Counted from the first letter of the stretch, positions 51,190 through 63,248 are shown. The stretch: DNA of 64,000 nt from Rhododendron vialii (GCF_030253575.1 NC_080563.1:39299001-39363000); one strand, 5' to 3'. The notes: generated by a model from the letters alone, not told the origin. Numbers and translations: made by a program.

Positions 51190-52014
51190 AAGATTGACAG
51201 GTGAACACCTCCACTACTATGTTCAAAGTCGCGTTAGTTGTACACTCAGTGTGTGTAGGGTGTGTGGATTGGTGTCATCTGATGTGGGTATTTGTTCATT
51301 ATGAATCTGACTGGTGGGACGGGATGATCACTATATACGTATTTGTTCATTATGAATCTAATTGGTGTCATCTGATTAGGTATTTGTTCATTATGCATGG
51401 ACTCTTGAGGGCCAGAAGCTGATATATATATATATCTATATCTATATATATATATATATCTATATATATCTCTCTCTCTCTCTCACACAGGTTGGTTTAC
51501 TGTTTCCTGGAGCTGATCTTGCTTACCTATGGCACTGTTTCCTAGAGCTGATCGGGTTTACTGTTTCCTGGAGCTGATCCTTTATCCAAAAAGTTACTCC
51601 ATATTGCAAGTAGTTGTGTTTGCATGCTACCCATACACCATTAGTATCTATCAAAATCTGGGAATTACACTACCAGATATGGATATATGCGGCTGTTTTT
51701 TTGGCATATTCAGTGACTAGTTTTTGGTTTGTGATTTAGTTCTGAATTTTGTCGTTTTCTATGATTTTTTTCGTACTTTGGAAATTGAAAATTTGATGGT
51801 GGATATAGACAAATGTTTGCGTTTTTTATTAGTTTGTGCTTGATTTTAAGTCCATATGCTAAAATGAATATCTATCCATTAGTAAGAAAAGGAAAATTGC
51901 TGATAAAAAACAATTAGTATTTTTTTTCCTGTGTATTTGTTCGAGGAATTAATCCGTTAATCAATTTTATGGTTTTTGGGCTTGAATTCGATGTTTCTGG
52001 TTAGGATCCCTCGG
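51190..52014. repeat. Inverted duplicate of 23411-24932
   Basis: This is spacer between the G3 remnant and the LINE remnant, matching the left zone in reverse. It includes a local tandem of GTATTTGTTCATTATGAATC (51288, 51341 and shorter at 51380) and a TA/TC microsatellite at 51421-51485. Confidence 0.65.
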
Positions 52015-53540
52015 ATAATGTAATATGTTATGTGAGCTGGATCAAATGTTTGTTTTCGCTTTCTATGGAAGCCAAGCGTACAAGGATTTTGCCATTAGGG
52101 AGCCCTCCGTAAGGGCCTGAGCTTGGAACACAAACGCTGAGCTCCCATAGACCTTCACCTTCTGAAGTGACTGCGAAAGGCAACAGCGGCATAGCTGAAT
52201 TGGGCTCCATTCTTCCAAGAAGTGTCACAACTTAGCTTGTAACTTCCCCTAGGCGGAGGCATCCAGATCGGCCCTGGAGTATATAGAGGAACACTAGGAG
52301 GGGGAATAGAGGGCACAGGCCAGAGCAAATTCCTCTCCAGCCATCTTTGTCCCTGTAACAATGGAGGCAGGCATCAATGGGGATCCCTAAAAAACTGATT
52401 TGTTGCAACCCTTCCAAATCTGCCGACAAATCAAAACAGCTTTGCTAGGAAAAACAGGCCGAAGGAAAGAATCTCTTTGGAGATTAAGCACCTCACAGTC
52501 CATTTCTGGACAGAGTGGGTATAACAATTCAGAGCTAAACTTCACTGCCAGTCCAAACAGGTTTAGACTTTTTGCACTTGTGAAGAATAATAATGTTCGA
52601 CAGACTTCCCTTCAGAGAGACAAAGGGGGCAGCAGGGGAATGCCCACATTTGCATTTATCAAGGTTTTCCTTTGTTGCTAGCAGGTTATGACACGCTCGC
52701 CACCAAAAGTGTATGACCTTAGGTCGGACCTTACAGCTCCCAGATATAACTCCACAAGGACGGGGAAGGAGAAAAGGAGGTAGAAGGCTTATAGGAGATG
52801 CCATGAGTGGGCCGTGTGGGGTACCCAATCTTGACAGTAAAAATTCCATTGCGTGAGAAGTTCCAGATTAACTCATTGGAAGCTTCAGTTTTGGCAATAG
52901 GAATCTGAGCAATGCAAATTCGCTTCTTCCCTCAAGAGGCAAGCTCTCAGCTCTTGAATCTTCCACCCTTTAGAAACTGGCTTGATCAAGTCTCCAACTC
53001 TTCGATCTTGGGGTTGGTCAAGAAAGGGAAATAGAATCAGAGAATTTGGAGGTGTCCAAAATTAATGGGAGGGCCTTTGTAGAGTCACCGTCTCACACCA
53101 TTTGAGAGTCAGTCCCTGCTTTGGAGGACGCTAGCCCAAGCCCAACAGGGCTTAGCTCCTTTTACGGTAAATAGTTTGAAACAACTGCACCCATTAGGCA
53201 TTTGGATTTCTCGGGATCCTCGTACCCTGTTTGCCAAGTAAAGCAAGATGAAGCTATTGAAGTCATGAAAGCCATGCCCTCTTGGAAACTTGGCTCTGAA
53301 TATCTCTTCGTTGTTGAGCCAATGGGTTTTGGACTCCTTCGGATCTCCCAGAGTCCTGACCACCAGAATTTTCTGACATAGGAGCTTAGTTTATCGCAAA
53401 ATTTGTTGGACATAGCTAAACATGTACAACATTGCCTGATTAGGAATATCTTGCACCACGGCTTTGATTAGAACTTCGCTCCCAGCTTGCGAAAGAAGAT
53501 TGACTTTCCAAAAAGGATGGGGATATTTTGGCAATGCATG
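52015..53540 (-). mobile_element. LINE ORF2 3' remnant (RT end, zf-RVT, RNase H-like)
   Basis: Going along the minus strand: VLIKAVVQDIPNQAM and KFCDKLSSYVRKFWWSG, then HWLNNEEIFRAKF and GHGFHDFNSF, which is the C-terminal part of a plant L1-type reverse transcriptase. Next come VIHFWWRACHNLLATKENL and CKKSKPVWTGSE (zf-RVT), then CLRLGEVTSKLSCDTSW (RNase H-like). Many frame changes and stops are present. It is the inverted, longer relative of 22741-23410. Confidence 0.8.
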
Positions 53541-54181
53541 CGCTCATTCAAGTGTCCTCTCATTTGTGATATCTCAAGTAAATTGCAGATATTTTCTCAC
53601 TAGTAAGCTGGTTGGTGCTCGCGGAGAAATTGAGATAGGACTTGTCAAAATTAATACGCTGACCCGAGGTAACAACAGAGATCGGGAGGATGGAATTCAC
53701 GAACTAATCATCACCATTTGAAACTTGGTCTCCAGTCCATTTTGTAATTTTGAACAATGCCCAGTACAGAGCCATTTTTTTTTTTTCCGGGATCAGTTCG
53801 GCTACAATGTTTGTCTTTTTTAAAGTCTTAGGTCACTCTTATTTTTTTATGGGACAGATATGCCCTTCTCTTCGTTTCAACTAAAAACGTGAAAACTTGA
53901 AATATGATGAGGACAAAGATGGCAACGGCGAGAGTGTTGACTATGAACACACAACAGCCGGCAACAACGGGAACAACGGGAGATAGTCGTCTCTACCTGT
54001 CTCTCTCATCTAGATTCAGGAAATCTCAGCACCTCTCTCTCTGTGATCTAGATTTAAAAATCTCAGTTTCCATGGTGAGAATTGTCGACGGTAAAGCTCT
54101 CATCTGAATCAACCACCTCCTTATTTTGGATTCCGCTTCTGCATCAACAATCACCACCGCCCCCACCAAAACTAGGATCGT

Positions 54182-54265
<84 letters not shown>

Positions 54266-54620
54266 TAGATATCGATGTTAGACAACATAAGCTAGGAGGA
54301 GTCATCTCTTCATAAAAAAGAATTAAGAAAAAAAGTCACACCCAAGTTAAAGATTCAACTGAGCAAAAGGTAAAGGACGATCAACTCCATGAACCAGTAA
54401 CCCAACCTGAACCACACAGAGAGTCAATGAAAGAGTACATTCATAAAAGCAAAAATCATTATCCAGCAGTGATCATCTCATCACACCAATCAGGTCTAAA
54501 ATAAACAACTCATTTGACACCACTCCGCACACCCAATTTAGAAAACTAGATAGATAATTCAGTATATAGAAACGATTATATCTCTTATATATACAATGGA
54601 ATTATTCATTGCCTCACAAG
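53541..54620. other. Gene-free spacer with duplicated pieces
   Basis: The segment 54285-54540 is a direct copy of 24665-24870 (CATAAAAGCAAAAATCATTA in both). The segment 54590-54620 is the start of repeat block D. No exon is recognisable. Confidence 0.5.
54184..54260 (+). repeat. Compound (CT)n(AT)n microsatellite
   Basis: About 18 CT units are followed by 20 AT units. The reverse-complement counterpart near 51421-51485 shows the same junction of TA and TC repeats. Confidence 0.9.
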
Positions 54621-55439
54621 TAGGCCTGTGCAAAAAGCCCGCTGACCCGCCAACCCGAACCGACCCGAAGCCATGCGGACGGTTCTGATCAAGGAATCGG
54701 TCGGCCCTCGGTTTGCTAGATGTAAAATCTTTGATTTTCGGTTCGGCCTTCGGATGTAGAGAATCTCTACCCGTCGGACCCAAATCGTCCGATTAAAAGG
54801 ATCTACACGTGGCATAATCCCAAAGGATGACACACCTTATCAATTCTCTCTCATATCACATGCCTTTTCAGATTGTTGCAGCGTGAAAAGTGGATCTGGG
54901 TCTGGGATACTTACTTCTCTCTCTCTCCCTCTCTCCTCTGCAATTCGGGTTTGAAACAAGTCAAACGGTGCAAATGACTCCTTCTCTCTCCTTCTCGTTC
55001 TTCTCCTCTGCAATTTCTATCCGATGACGGCGATAATCAACAGCCAAAAAACCTTACTCTCTCAAACTCAGACTCCCTCTCTCTCACATCTCACCCAGCT
55101 TCCACAACCAGTGAGACGGAAGAGATTGAGGCCGGAAGTCATCGTCCAGAGTCCAGACTACTCCAGGCGTCCACGACTACTCTCACCTCGCAATCCGTAT
55201 ATTTTCTGCATTTTCTTGACTCTATCCTTTGATCTGCATTTTTTTCTTCAATTCTGCATTTTGTTCTGCCTTTAATCGACGGACCCGACGGACCCGAAGC
55301 ATCGGTTTCCCGGACGGTTCTTCCACTTCTACGGTTCGGTTTCGGTTCAGAAAATTGCCAACCCGACTACTTGGGTCGGGTGGCGGGTTCAGGCCAAACC
55401 CAACCCGACCCGACCCGACCCGACCCGTGCACACCCCTA
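54621..55439. mobile_element. Non-autonomous hAT-like element, 819 bp
   Basis: The ends are TAGGCCTGTGCAAAA and, reversed, TAGGGGTGTGCACGG. CTCACAAG flanks both sides (54613-54620, 55440-55447), and copies A and C show the uninterrupted site. Subterminal regions are rich in CCCGACC/GGTCGGG and CGGTTCGG. The interior includes an about 400-base CT-rich, gene-like stretch that I cannot identify. There is no transposase. Confidence 0.8.
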
Positions 55440-55620
55440 CTCACAAGGCAACATCTCAAACCGATGTGAGCTCTTCATTTTTTTTGCCCCCAAATAAACA
55501 GTGGTGCGACCCCTACAGATGAAGGGTCTAGATCATTTTGGGTATTGTCCCATGGGACAATGAGTAATTTTCTGTCGAGCACGGGTGGATCAAGGCCCTA
55601 AACTTGTTCGACTCTTTATT

Positions 55621-55750
55621 AAGGAAATTGATATTCACGCTCCTTTTTTGATGAAGGCGCTCCACTTTTAACGTCTCTTCTTACTAGTAACTTCATGAAC
55701 AAAGTGGAGTGCCATCAGTAAAAAAGGGTTCGTGAATATCAATTTCCTTT
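55621..55750. mobile_element. Foldback MITE with about 19-bp perfect ends
   Basis: AAGGAAATTGATATTCACG at the left is exactly complemented at the right. It is absent from the matching place in block C (about 46595). A similar but more decayed element lies at 7387. Confidence 0.7.
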
Positions 55751-56089
55751 ATTAATCAGTAGCATATATTTAATATTTGTGCTTTAAAAGTGAAATCACA
55801 TTAATAAAATGCAAAGATGTTCAAAAAAAAAAAAAATACAAAACATCTACATATGCGTGTGTCATTTTCAGAGCCTCAATAAAGTGTTATGATTATATAA
55901 CTGAGGCCAGTATATCCGAAAGAAAGAATGGCAAAATAAAAGCTCTCTTTTGTTGCAACAAATTGGCAACAATAATAGAAAATTTTGAATGCCCAAATGG
56001 AGATGCTAAAACAAACAAAAGAAATAGATTGATTGTGAAAATCCAGACAAGAAAACAGAAGAAACGCAAAAGAGAGTAGAAAAAAATAG

Positions 56090-57083
56090 GCAAAGGTGAG
56101 AGTTGAATCCATGGCCAGTAGGGGAAGCGGAAACACCAGTTCAATGGGCCACAATAGCTGAAGATTTGCACATCGTTCCTAGGAAAAGAAAAAATGTACA
56201 ACACGCGCACCTCATACCCTACTCATTTTTCACAGCCGCCGGCTATCCCCACTATGCATTATCGGTAAGAAAAGCATAAGAATTGTAATTCCCCGGTAGA
56301 GGGATAGACTCGCTACTAGGGATGGTATGTATTTGGCCTCACGTACCACGACCCGATATGAGGACAAGTTTTAGGAATTCCGAGCAGCCTGGACCCGAAA
56401 AACCCAAACCACTCGTCTTGGGGCTATCCCTTACAAGATGATAATTGCTCGGAATGAACTTCTTGGGGTGTCAATTTTCACATTAGGCTTTCTCAACAAA
56501 AAGAATAAAAATTCCAAATTTGTCGCTAGTGTACTCTTATCAAACTTTGGTGTACTTTTCTCAAAACTCTAATTTGATCTGGGATCATAATCTGATTTTG
56601 TTTTCTGTACAGGTACAGGATTATACTTCCAGATGAGGTACCCTAGGAGAGCCATTGAATCCAACCGTCATCCATGTACGATTCATGCTAGATTCTGACC
56701 AACGTACTTGCAAATCCGAGCTCTCTTTGCTCTTTTAGAGCAGATAAGATACACAATGTAGATCTAGGGACGAAGAAGAGGAAGGTTCTGTTAAATCTCC
56801 AACAAATTAGCAGTTGGGTTCCTTATTAATTGCGGTAGATTTCGGAGGAGTACCATTCAGTGTCAACTCCTGGAAGCAAAATCTAGTGGATAGATAACGG
56901 ATGTCAAAACAAGAAAATTAAATATCAGAAAGCACATGTTGCCTTACACTACTACATACCAAAATACTAAAAACATTGCCACACCCGGAAAAAAAAAACG
57001 AAATGCACACATTAATCCAGAAATTAGAACTCACTAGAAGCCCATCTGCATACACATTTACCTCACAGGATCATGTTCATTAA
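56090..57083. repeat. 3' flank of the serpin gene, first unit of a tandem duplication
   Basis: It matches 60560-61300 plus 62059-62287 in order and orientation (for example GAGTTGAATCCATGGCCA, GGGATAGACTCGCTA and GATTTCGGAGGAGTACC). The second unit carries the extra 749-base hAT-type element. The probable 3' UTR of the serpin gene lies at the right end. Confidence 0.8.
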
Positions 57084-59033
57084 TCAATCCACAAGGGGAT
57101 TAAGCACTTGGCCAATGAATAGCACCGCACCAGTATTGTCTTCTCTAATGACGAACAAGAAAGGGTGGTTGGCCACAAAATCTATCTCCTCTGGCTCTTC
57201 ATAACACTCAAACGTCAGTAAACCAGCGGAAGCAGCTGCCGCTTTTGTGCCTTCTTCATTAACTTCAATGCAAGCTTTGTGGAAAATGCTCGAAATGTAC
57301 AGTTTTTGACCGAAAGTGGAGTCCACCATCTCTGTCAGCCCTTCACCACCGGCAAATGGCAAAACCAACCCTAATCCCTTCAAAACTTTAGAAGCTTCAA
57401 AGCCAAAAGAGAATTTAAATTTTGGGATCAGGAATTCACCCACTTCTACTCTTTCGCATGGCAAGTGGCGGTCTAAGAACCCAGATTTAGAACTCATTTT
57501 CCGCATTAAAGCAGAAAGACCATCTTTTGCATTTGGAAGATACAAGTACATAGAAAATCGACGTTTATCTTCACCTTGATTGTAAGGAAGCCTTAAGACT
57601 TTGAAACTATTAAATTCGCTAATGAATTGGTCCTTCTTACTTGTCATGAAGGGTACTTGAACCGAACTCCCATTCAGGAGGTGAAACTCTTGGTCTTTGG
57701 TTTTCGACACATTGAATTTCTCAGCCCACGCTCCTTTAAAATATAGTGCATTTGCAAAGATGAGTCTGGTTAAATTATTGACTGAACCGGAAGGAAGAAC
57801 TTCTTTGATAAGCCCATTGGTCTCCTTTTTAGCCCATCGATTAACTTCAGTGGTCACCTCATCGGCCTTCACAATGATCAACAGAAAATTAGCTTAAAGA
57901 TTAGCACTTGCATGATCTACCCTTAATGGACTAGGCATCACCCAAACAACACCGAAAATCGACCTACTTAGCTTTGATGAACATTGTTATATACTCCCCT
58001 GTCCCAAAATGATAGCTTCTTATGAAAAAATGTGCAATTTTTGGCTAAAAAATAAAGTACTTCCCTAAATGATTTTGTGAGTTAACAAAATTAAAGATCT
58101 CGATTCATTGTTTAATTTGGTGCGCCAAAACTTTAAACATTATGAACTTAAGCACTTTAACTTTTTATCTGAAAATTTAACGTGATGAGACTATTATTTT
58201 GGGACGAATGAACTATTACGCATTTTAACTGAACATGTACAAGTCACTTGTTCGGTCTCATGAAGCCTCTGAAAAGTGTAGTTAAACTCTTAGGCTTGTC
58301 ATTGATTTTTCGTACAATATTTGCCACCAAGCCATTTTGGAACACAAACCCCAAAAAATTTGAAATAATGTTGCAGAAGCTATTTCCAAACTAAACTTTA
58401 ACAAGTTATTATCGAACGAGCTACTACTCTTGTTGTCTTAGAAATTCAAACTACTAAAAATCGTCTCGTCTCATGATCGTCGCGACTAACAAGACGAGCT
58501 GAGTTAAATTTTATAAACCTCTACTCGGCTCGTTCAGCTAACCTACATACAGCTGCAAAAACACACAACAAAAAAATTGTCAAAGAGAAATAACTGACCT
58601 TAGTCTGAAAATCGACATGATTCAAAACTGCTTTATAAACAGTATCAACCACCTTTTCGAAAGAAGGCTTAAGAGAAAGCGACCGGTCCACCCAAACCCC
58701 GTTGGCGAACGACAGCTTTGGGCCGCCAGTGGGCCCGCCGTCGGCAAAGACAAGGGAGACGAGTTGGAAGGTGAGAGAGTTGAGGTCGTCGGTGGATTTG
58801 GAGTTGAGGAGAGAGAGTACTTGGGATTGGGTTGGGCCTTTTGACCCGGCTGCAATCAAGCCCAAAACCACGTGGATCAAGGGGGGAGAGAAGACAAGGT
58901 TCGAGTCCTTGGATGCGGATTGAGATACTTGTTTTGCGAAGGTAAGGGAGGCATCGGTTTGGTTTCTAATCAATTGTTTCAGGTCCGTTTTGCTTGGGAG
59001 TTGTGGAACGGAGTTTCTTTTTCTGTTGATCAT
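57084..59033 (-). CDS. Plant serpin (two exons, intact) with unusual reactive centre
   Basis: Exon 1 (59033-58599) and exon 2 (57866-57084) join in frame over a 732-base GT/AG intron, giving 405 residues; plant serpins usually have about 390. The start chosen is the ATG of MINRKRN, followed by DLKQLIRNQTDASLTFAKQV, the usual N-terminus; an upstream in-frame ATG would add 40 leader-like residues from a CT-rich stretch. Landmarks are NLVFSPPLIHVVLGLIAAGS (45-64), RLIFANALYFKGAW (about 179-192), the hinge EEGTKAAAASAG (349-360) and the serpin signature FVANHPFLFVI (375-385). Serpins inhibit proteases by trapping them when the reactive loop is cut. At the position of the canonical plant P2-P1-P1' Leu-Arg-X this protein reads Phe364-Glu365-Cys366, so its target should differ, though a one-residue gap makes the alignment approximate. 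No signal peptide is seen, so it is probably cytosolic. Confidence 0.9.
57174..57257 (-). other. Serpin reactive-centre loop codons
   Basis: These codons specify hinge EEGTKAAAASAG, then LLTFECYEEPEEIDF. The Ala-rich hinge needed for insertion into the beta-sheet is intact, which argues for inhibitory activity. The presumed P1 codon is GAG (57209-57207). Confidence 0.75.
57995..58213. mobile_element. Stowaway MITE in the serpin intron
   Basis: The ends CTCCCCTGTCCCAAAATGAT and (reversed) GTTCATTCGTCCCAAAATAA are inverted, with TA on both sides, as for Tc1/mariner-derived Stowaway MITEs. The same element at the same intron position in the second serpin copy (63249-63471) shows that it was there before the duplication. 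Confidence 0.75.
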
Positions 59034-60074
59034 CTTGTGGAAGAGAGAATGTTGGAGGGGGGAGAAGGATTGGAGAGAGAGAGAGAGAGAGAGGCCGAAG
59101 TCAGATTTGGAAGAAATCTTGACAAATAAATAACAATTCCTAAGGAGGTGCACATGTGAGATGTGTGGCGGCAGAAGTTTGGTGATTGATCGTTGAAGAA
59201 TTTGGGTTTGGAAAGAATTTGTTTGAGAATCAATTTCCTGTACACGAATGCTAAGGAAATAGGAGTAGAGGAAAACTTATTTACGGGGCCGCTGTGCGGC
59301 TCTTTACGGAGTTAAGTGATCTCAGTTGTTCGTTTCGGCATTGGATGACTTGGATTAAAAATAATCTATTAACAACAATAGATCTAATACCGTAAATAAA
59401 TTATTTTTATTAATAAAGTATTTTTAATCCGAATCGTCCAAAATATTTTTGAATGGCCGAAATTGAATTTCATAAACACTTGATTATAGCTGCTTTACCA
59501 ACAAAATTTTCTCTTAGGAGTAACTAGCTTGGCAATATTTTAAGAAAAGGAAACTTCAATTGGGTGTGGACCAAGTAACAAGGTTTTTTTTGGAAATAAA
59601 AGGATGCTACTTGGATTGGCAAATGCTGCCAATCACGAGTGCTTGGCAGTGTGCTGAGTGACACATTCGGCCACTCATCTCGCGAATCAACGGCTCGGAT
59701 CTTGACAAGATTTTTTTATTTTGTGTGTTTTGTTCGTTTTTAATTTCTAATTTTTTTTTAGATAGCGTGATTTTTTTTAAATTAATCATCCGTCTCGATA
59801 AGAGGAGTCTAAAAATTACAAAATTATAACCAAAAACAAAAAAAAGTTTACTAAAGACAAAAAAGTATGGAATAGTTTGTCTTTTAGAGTTTAAGTGCCG
59901 TCTTATTTGATTTTTTTGAAACATTGGTTCATATTTTTATATTTTTCCGATTCATCACGTCAAGACGAACGATTAACTTCTAAAATTACGTTGAAAAGCT
60001 AAACAAAATTTTACGAAAAATAAAAAATACGGAAATGAGTTCCAAACTTATAAGTTTAAAAAGACGCAGTCTAA
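59034..60074. other. 5' flank of the serpin gene
   Basis: On the minus strand the leader begins with a CT microsatellite (59076-59093). No clear TATA box is seen. From 59270 to 59480 there is a MITE-like stretch with the interior GATTAAAAATAATCTATTAAC, related to the element at 5918. The part 59985-60074 matches 32230-32300. No other gene is recognisable. Confidence 0.45.
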
Positions 60075-60445
60075 GGGGGTGTTCGGACAAATAAGCCAAA
60101 ATGGCTTATTTTTTGTCCTTATTCAAATTTTTTTCGTATCACTTGATTTATTGTCATTTTTTTGGGGATTATTGTATCCTCACGACAAGAGGAATCTAAA
60201 AAGTAAAAATTTTTGACAAAAATCCAATTTTTTTTGAATAAAGACGAAAGTAAATCAATAAGCCAATTTTTTCGTCTTTATTCAAAAAAAAAATAGATTT
60301 CGGTTAAAATTTTTTACTTTTTAGATTCCTCTTGTCGTGAGGATGCAATAATCCCTGAAAAAATGACAATAAGTCAAGTGATACGAAATTTTTTTGAATA
60401 AGGACAAAAAATAAGCCACTGTGGCTTATTTGTCCGAATGGGCCC
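60075..60445. mobile_element. Tourist-like foldback MITE (about 170-base arms)
   Basis: The ends GGGGGTGTTCGGACAAATAA and (reversed) GGGCCCATTCGGACAAATAA are flanked by TAA on both sides. The inverted arms extend inwards for about 170 bases each, leaving a loop of about 20 bases around 60262. The transcript would form a nearly perfect hairpin. It interrupts a sequence that is continuous at 32220-32345. Confidence 0.8.
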
Positions 60446-61301
60446 TAAGTAAAAAATTTAGGTGATGTGACACTCCTAGCCCTTCCATTATACTCCTATA
60501 TTATAATCTGCCCTTCCATGTCTCAGAAGAAACACGAAAGATGGTAGAAAGACATAGGCAAGGTGAGAGTTGAATCCATGGCCATTAGGGGAAGCGGAAA
60601 CACCAGTTCAATGGCTGAAGATCTACACATCGTTCGTAGGAAAAGAAATAACGTATGACTCGCACCTCATACCCACAGCCACCGGCTATCCCCTCTATGC
60701 ATTACCACTTACTAGTAAGAAAAGCCATTAGAATCGTAATCCCCCGGTAGAGGGATAGACTCGCTAGTCTAGGGATGGGCATTTGACCATACCACGACCC
60801 GATATGGAAACAGCGCAGGTACGAGTTTTAGGTATTCCGATCAGTCCAGACCAGCAAAAAAATGCCAACCACTCTTGTCTTGGGGCTATCCCTAAAGATA
60901 TGTTACTTGTTCAGAATGAACCTCTTAGGGAGTCAATTTGCACGAGGCTTTCTCAAAAAAATAATAATAATAAAATTCCAAATTTAAAAAAGATAAGTAC
61001 ACTAGCGACAAATTTCAAACTTTGGTGTACTTTTCTCAAACTCTAATTTGATCTGGGATCATAATCTGATTCTGATTTGTGTATAGTAATAGGATTATAC
61101 TTCTAGGTGAGGGACCCTCTAACCATCATCCATATTCGATTCAAGCTAGATTCTGACAACCTGCAAATCCTAGTTTAGAGCAAGATAAGATACACAATGT
61201 CGATCTAGGGACGAAGAAGATGAAGGTTCTGTTAAATCTCCAACAATTAGCAGTTGGGTTCCTTCAGTATCAAATAGCTATTATTGCGGTAGATTTCGGA
61301 G

Positions 61302-62050
61302 CATAGTTTTAAATATCGGCCAATTCGAACCGTATCGGCCGGTTCATACCGGAATTTGAGGGTTCCGATTCGGATATAGGCCGGTATAACGGGGAGACTG
61401 GAAATCACAGGTGAACCGGCTGATTTCCGATACGTATCAGTCTGTAACGGATTTTGTGGACCGGTTCGGCCGGTTCAGGGAAAAACGTTTCAGGAAGAAA
61501 AGAAAAAAAACGTTTCAAAATTTTAGCCAAACGTGGACTTAAACCACAGTGTGTGACGCACACCCGGTTAATTAGTTTCCAAATCAGTTTTTCAAATTGC
61601 CGCCCATTTTCCTAAGCGCGAGACCTCTCCTTGAGTCCTCATTAACAAACCCATTAAAGTACAAATTCATTTAAAGTAGATAGAAGTTTTATAACTTACC
61701 AATGTGGGACTAGAGAAAAACACCATGTTTTACAAATACACAAGTTGCAACATTATTCTCATATTTGTATAATCTTATTGACTTGCGGGTTTTAATAAAT
61801 TATCGGATATTTCACATGAAGAGAATGGGCTATTACATGTCTTAAATTAATTAAAATATGATAATTTAAGCCAATGTTGGGGGCAAAAGCCGCAAAAAAA
61901 TATTTTTCAAGTTTTATACATGTTGGTGATGATTTTTAAAAATTCACGACCGCGACACCCGATTCTCGCAACGTATCACCGATATGTCCCGATACCGATA
62001 TTCCGCGACCGATACCGCGACGGCGACCAATACCGCGATTTAAAATTATG
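61302..62050 (-). mobile_element. Non-autonomous hAT-type transposon, 749 bp
   Basis: It begins CATAGTTTTAAATATCGG and ends, reversed, CATAATTTTAAATCGCGG. TTTCGGAG is duplicated on both sides (61294-61301, 62051-62058). The first serpin unit lacks it at 56843, so it inserted after the tandem duplication. It is the same family as 40855-42879 in opposite orientation, but without the captured middle. No transposase. Confidence 0.85.
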
Positions 62051-62287
62051 TTTCGGAGTACCATTCAGTGTCAAGTGTCAACTACTGACAGCAAAATCTG
62101 GAGGGTGGATAACAGAGGTCGAAACAAGAAAATGAAATATCAGAAAGCACATGTTGCCTTAACACTATAGCATACCAAAATGCTAAAACCATTGCCACGT
62201 CCGGAAAAATTAAACGAAATGCAAACATTATTAATCCAGAAATTAGAACTCACTAGAAGCCCATCTGCATACACATTTACCTCATGA

Positions 62288-63077
62288 TCAACCCGCAAGG
62301 GGATTAAGCACTTGGCCAATGAAGAGCACCACACCAGTCATGTCTTCTCTAATGACGAACAAGAAAGGGTGGTCGGCCACAAAATCTATCTCCTTTGGCC
62401 CTTCATCACACTCAAACGTCAAATAACCAGCGGAAGTAGCAGCTGCCGCTTCTGTGCCTTATTCATTAACTGCAATGCAAGCTTTGTGAAAAATGCTCGA
62501 AATGTACAGTTTTCGACCAACAGAAGTGGAGTCCACCATCTCTATCAGCCCTTCACCACCGGAAAATGGCAAAACCAACCCTAATCCTTTCAAAACTTTA
62601 GAAGCTTCGAAGTCAAAAGAGAATTTAAATTTTGGGATTAGGAATTCACCCACTTCTACTCTTTCGTGCGGCAAGTGGCGGTCTAAGAATCTGAATTCAG
62701 AACTCACTTTCTCCATTAGAGCGGAAAAGACCATCTTCGGCATTCGGAAGAAAGAAGTACATAGAAAACTGACGTTTATCTTCACCTGGATTGTAAGGAA
62801 GCCTTAAGACTTTGAAACCATAAAATGCCCTAACGAATTGTTCCTCGTCGCTTGTCATGAAGGGTACTCGAACTGAACTCCCATTCAGGAGGTGGAAGTC
62901 TTCGTATTTGGTTTCCGACACATCGAATTTCTCAATCCATGCTCCTTTGAAATAGAGTGCATTCGCAAAGATGAGTCTGGTTAAATCATTGATTGAACCG
63001 AAAGGAAGAACTTCTTTGATAAGCCCATTAGTCTCCTTTTCAGCCCACTGATTCACTTCATTGGTCACCTCTACAGC
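62288..63077 (-). pseudogene. Serpin pseudogene, second tandem copy (exon 2)
   Basis: The acceptor and frame (AVEVTNEVNQWAEKETNGL) match exon 2 of the intact gene. The product runs to NAEDGLF, where one extra T (near 62732) shifts the frame. It resumes as SALMEKVSSEF and ends prematurely at a TAA in the hinge (VNE-stop-GTEAAAA, near 62460). Past the stop the loop reads [19 protein letters not shown], then ADHPFLFVI and the normal terminus at TGA 62290-62288. Two independent lesions make it non-coding for an inhibitor. It shares Phe-Glu-Cys at the reactive centre with the intact copy. Exon 1 is outside the window. Confidence 0.9.
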
Positions 63078-63248
63078 CTTCACAATGATCAATAGATCGA
63101 AAACGTAAAGATCAGCACATGTATGATCTACCCTTACTAAACTAGGCATCGCCTAAACAACACCGAAAATGGAAAGGGATAGGGCCGCGCTACATGAGCG
63201 CCAGGGCATTCAAATGAACCCGCTTACCTCTTTGATTATCACTGTTAT

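Larger units (their letters stand above)
54590..55930 (+). repeat. Dispersed repeat block D
   Basis: It has the same phrases as blocks A and C (ATTCATTGCCTCACAAG, GGTGCGACCC, TCATTTTGGGTATTGTC, TGTCGAGCACGGGTGGATCA), split by an 819-base hAT-like element and a small foldback MITE. It runs up to the left edge of the serpin duplication. Confidence 0.65.
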
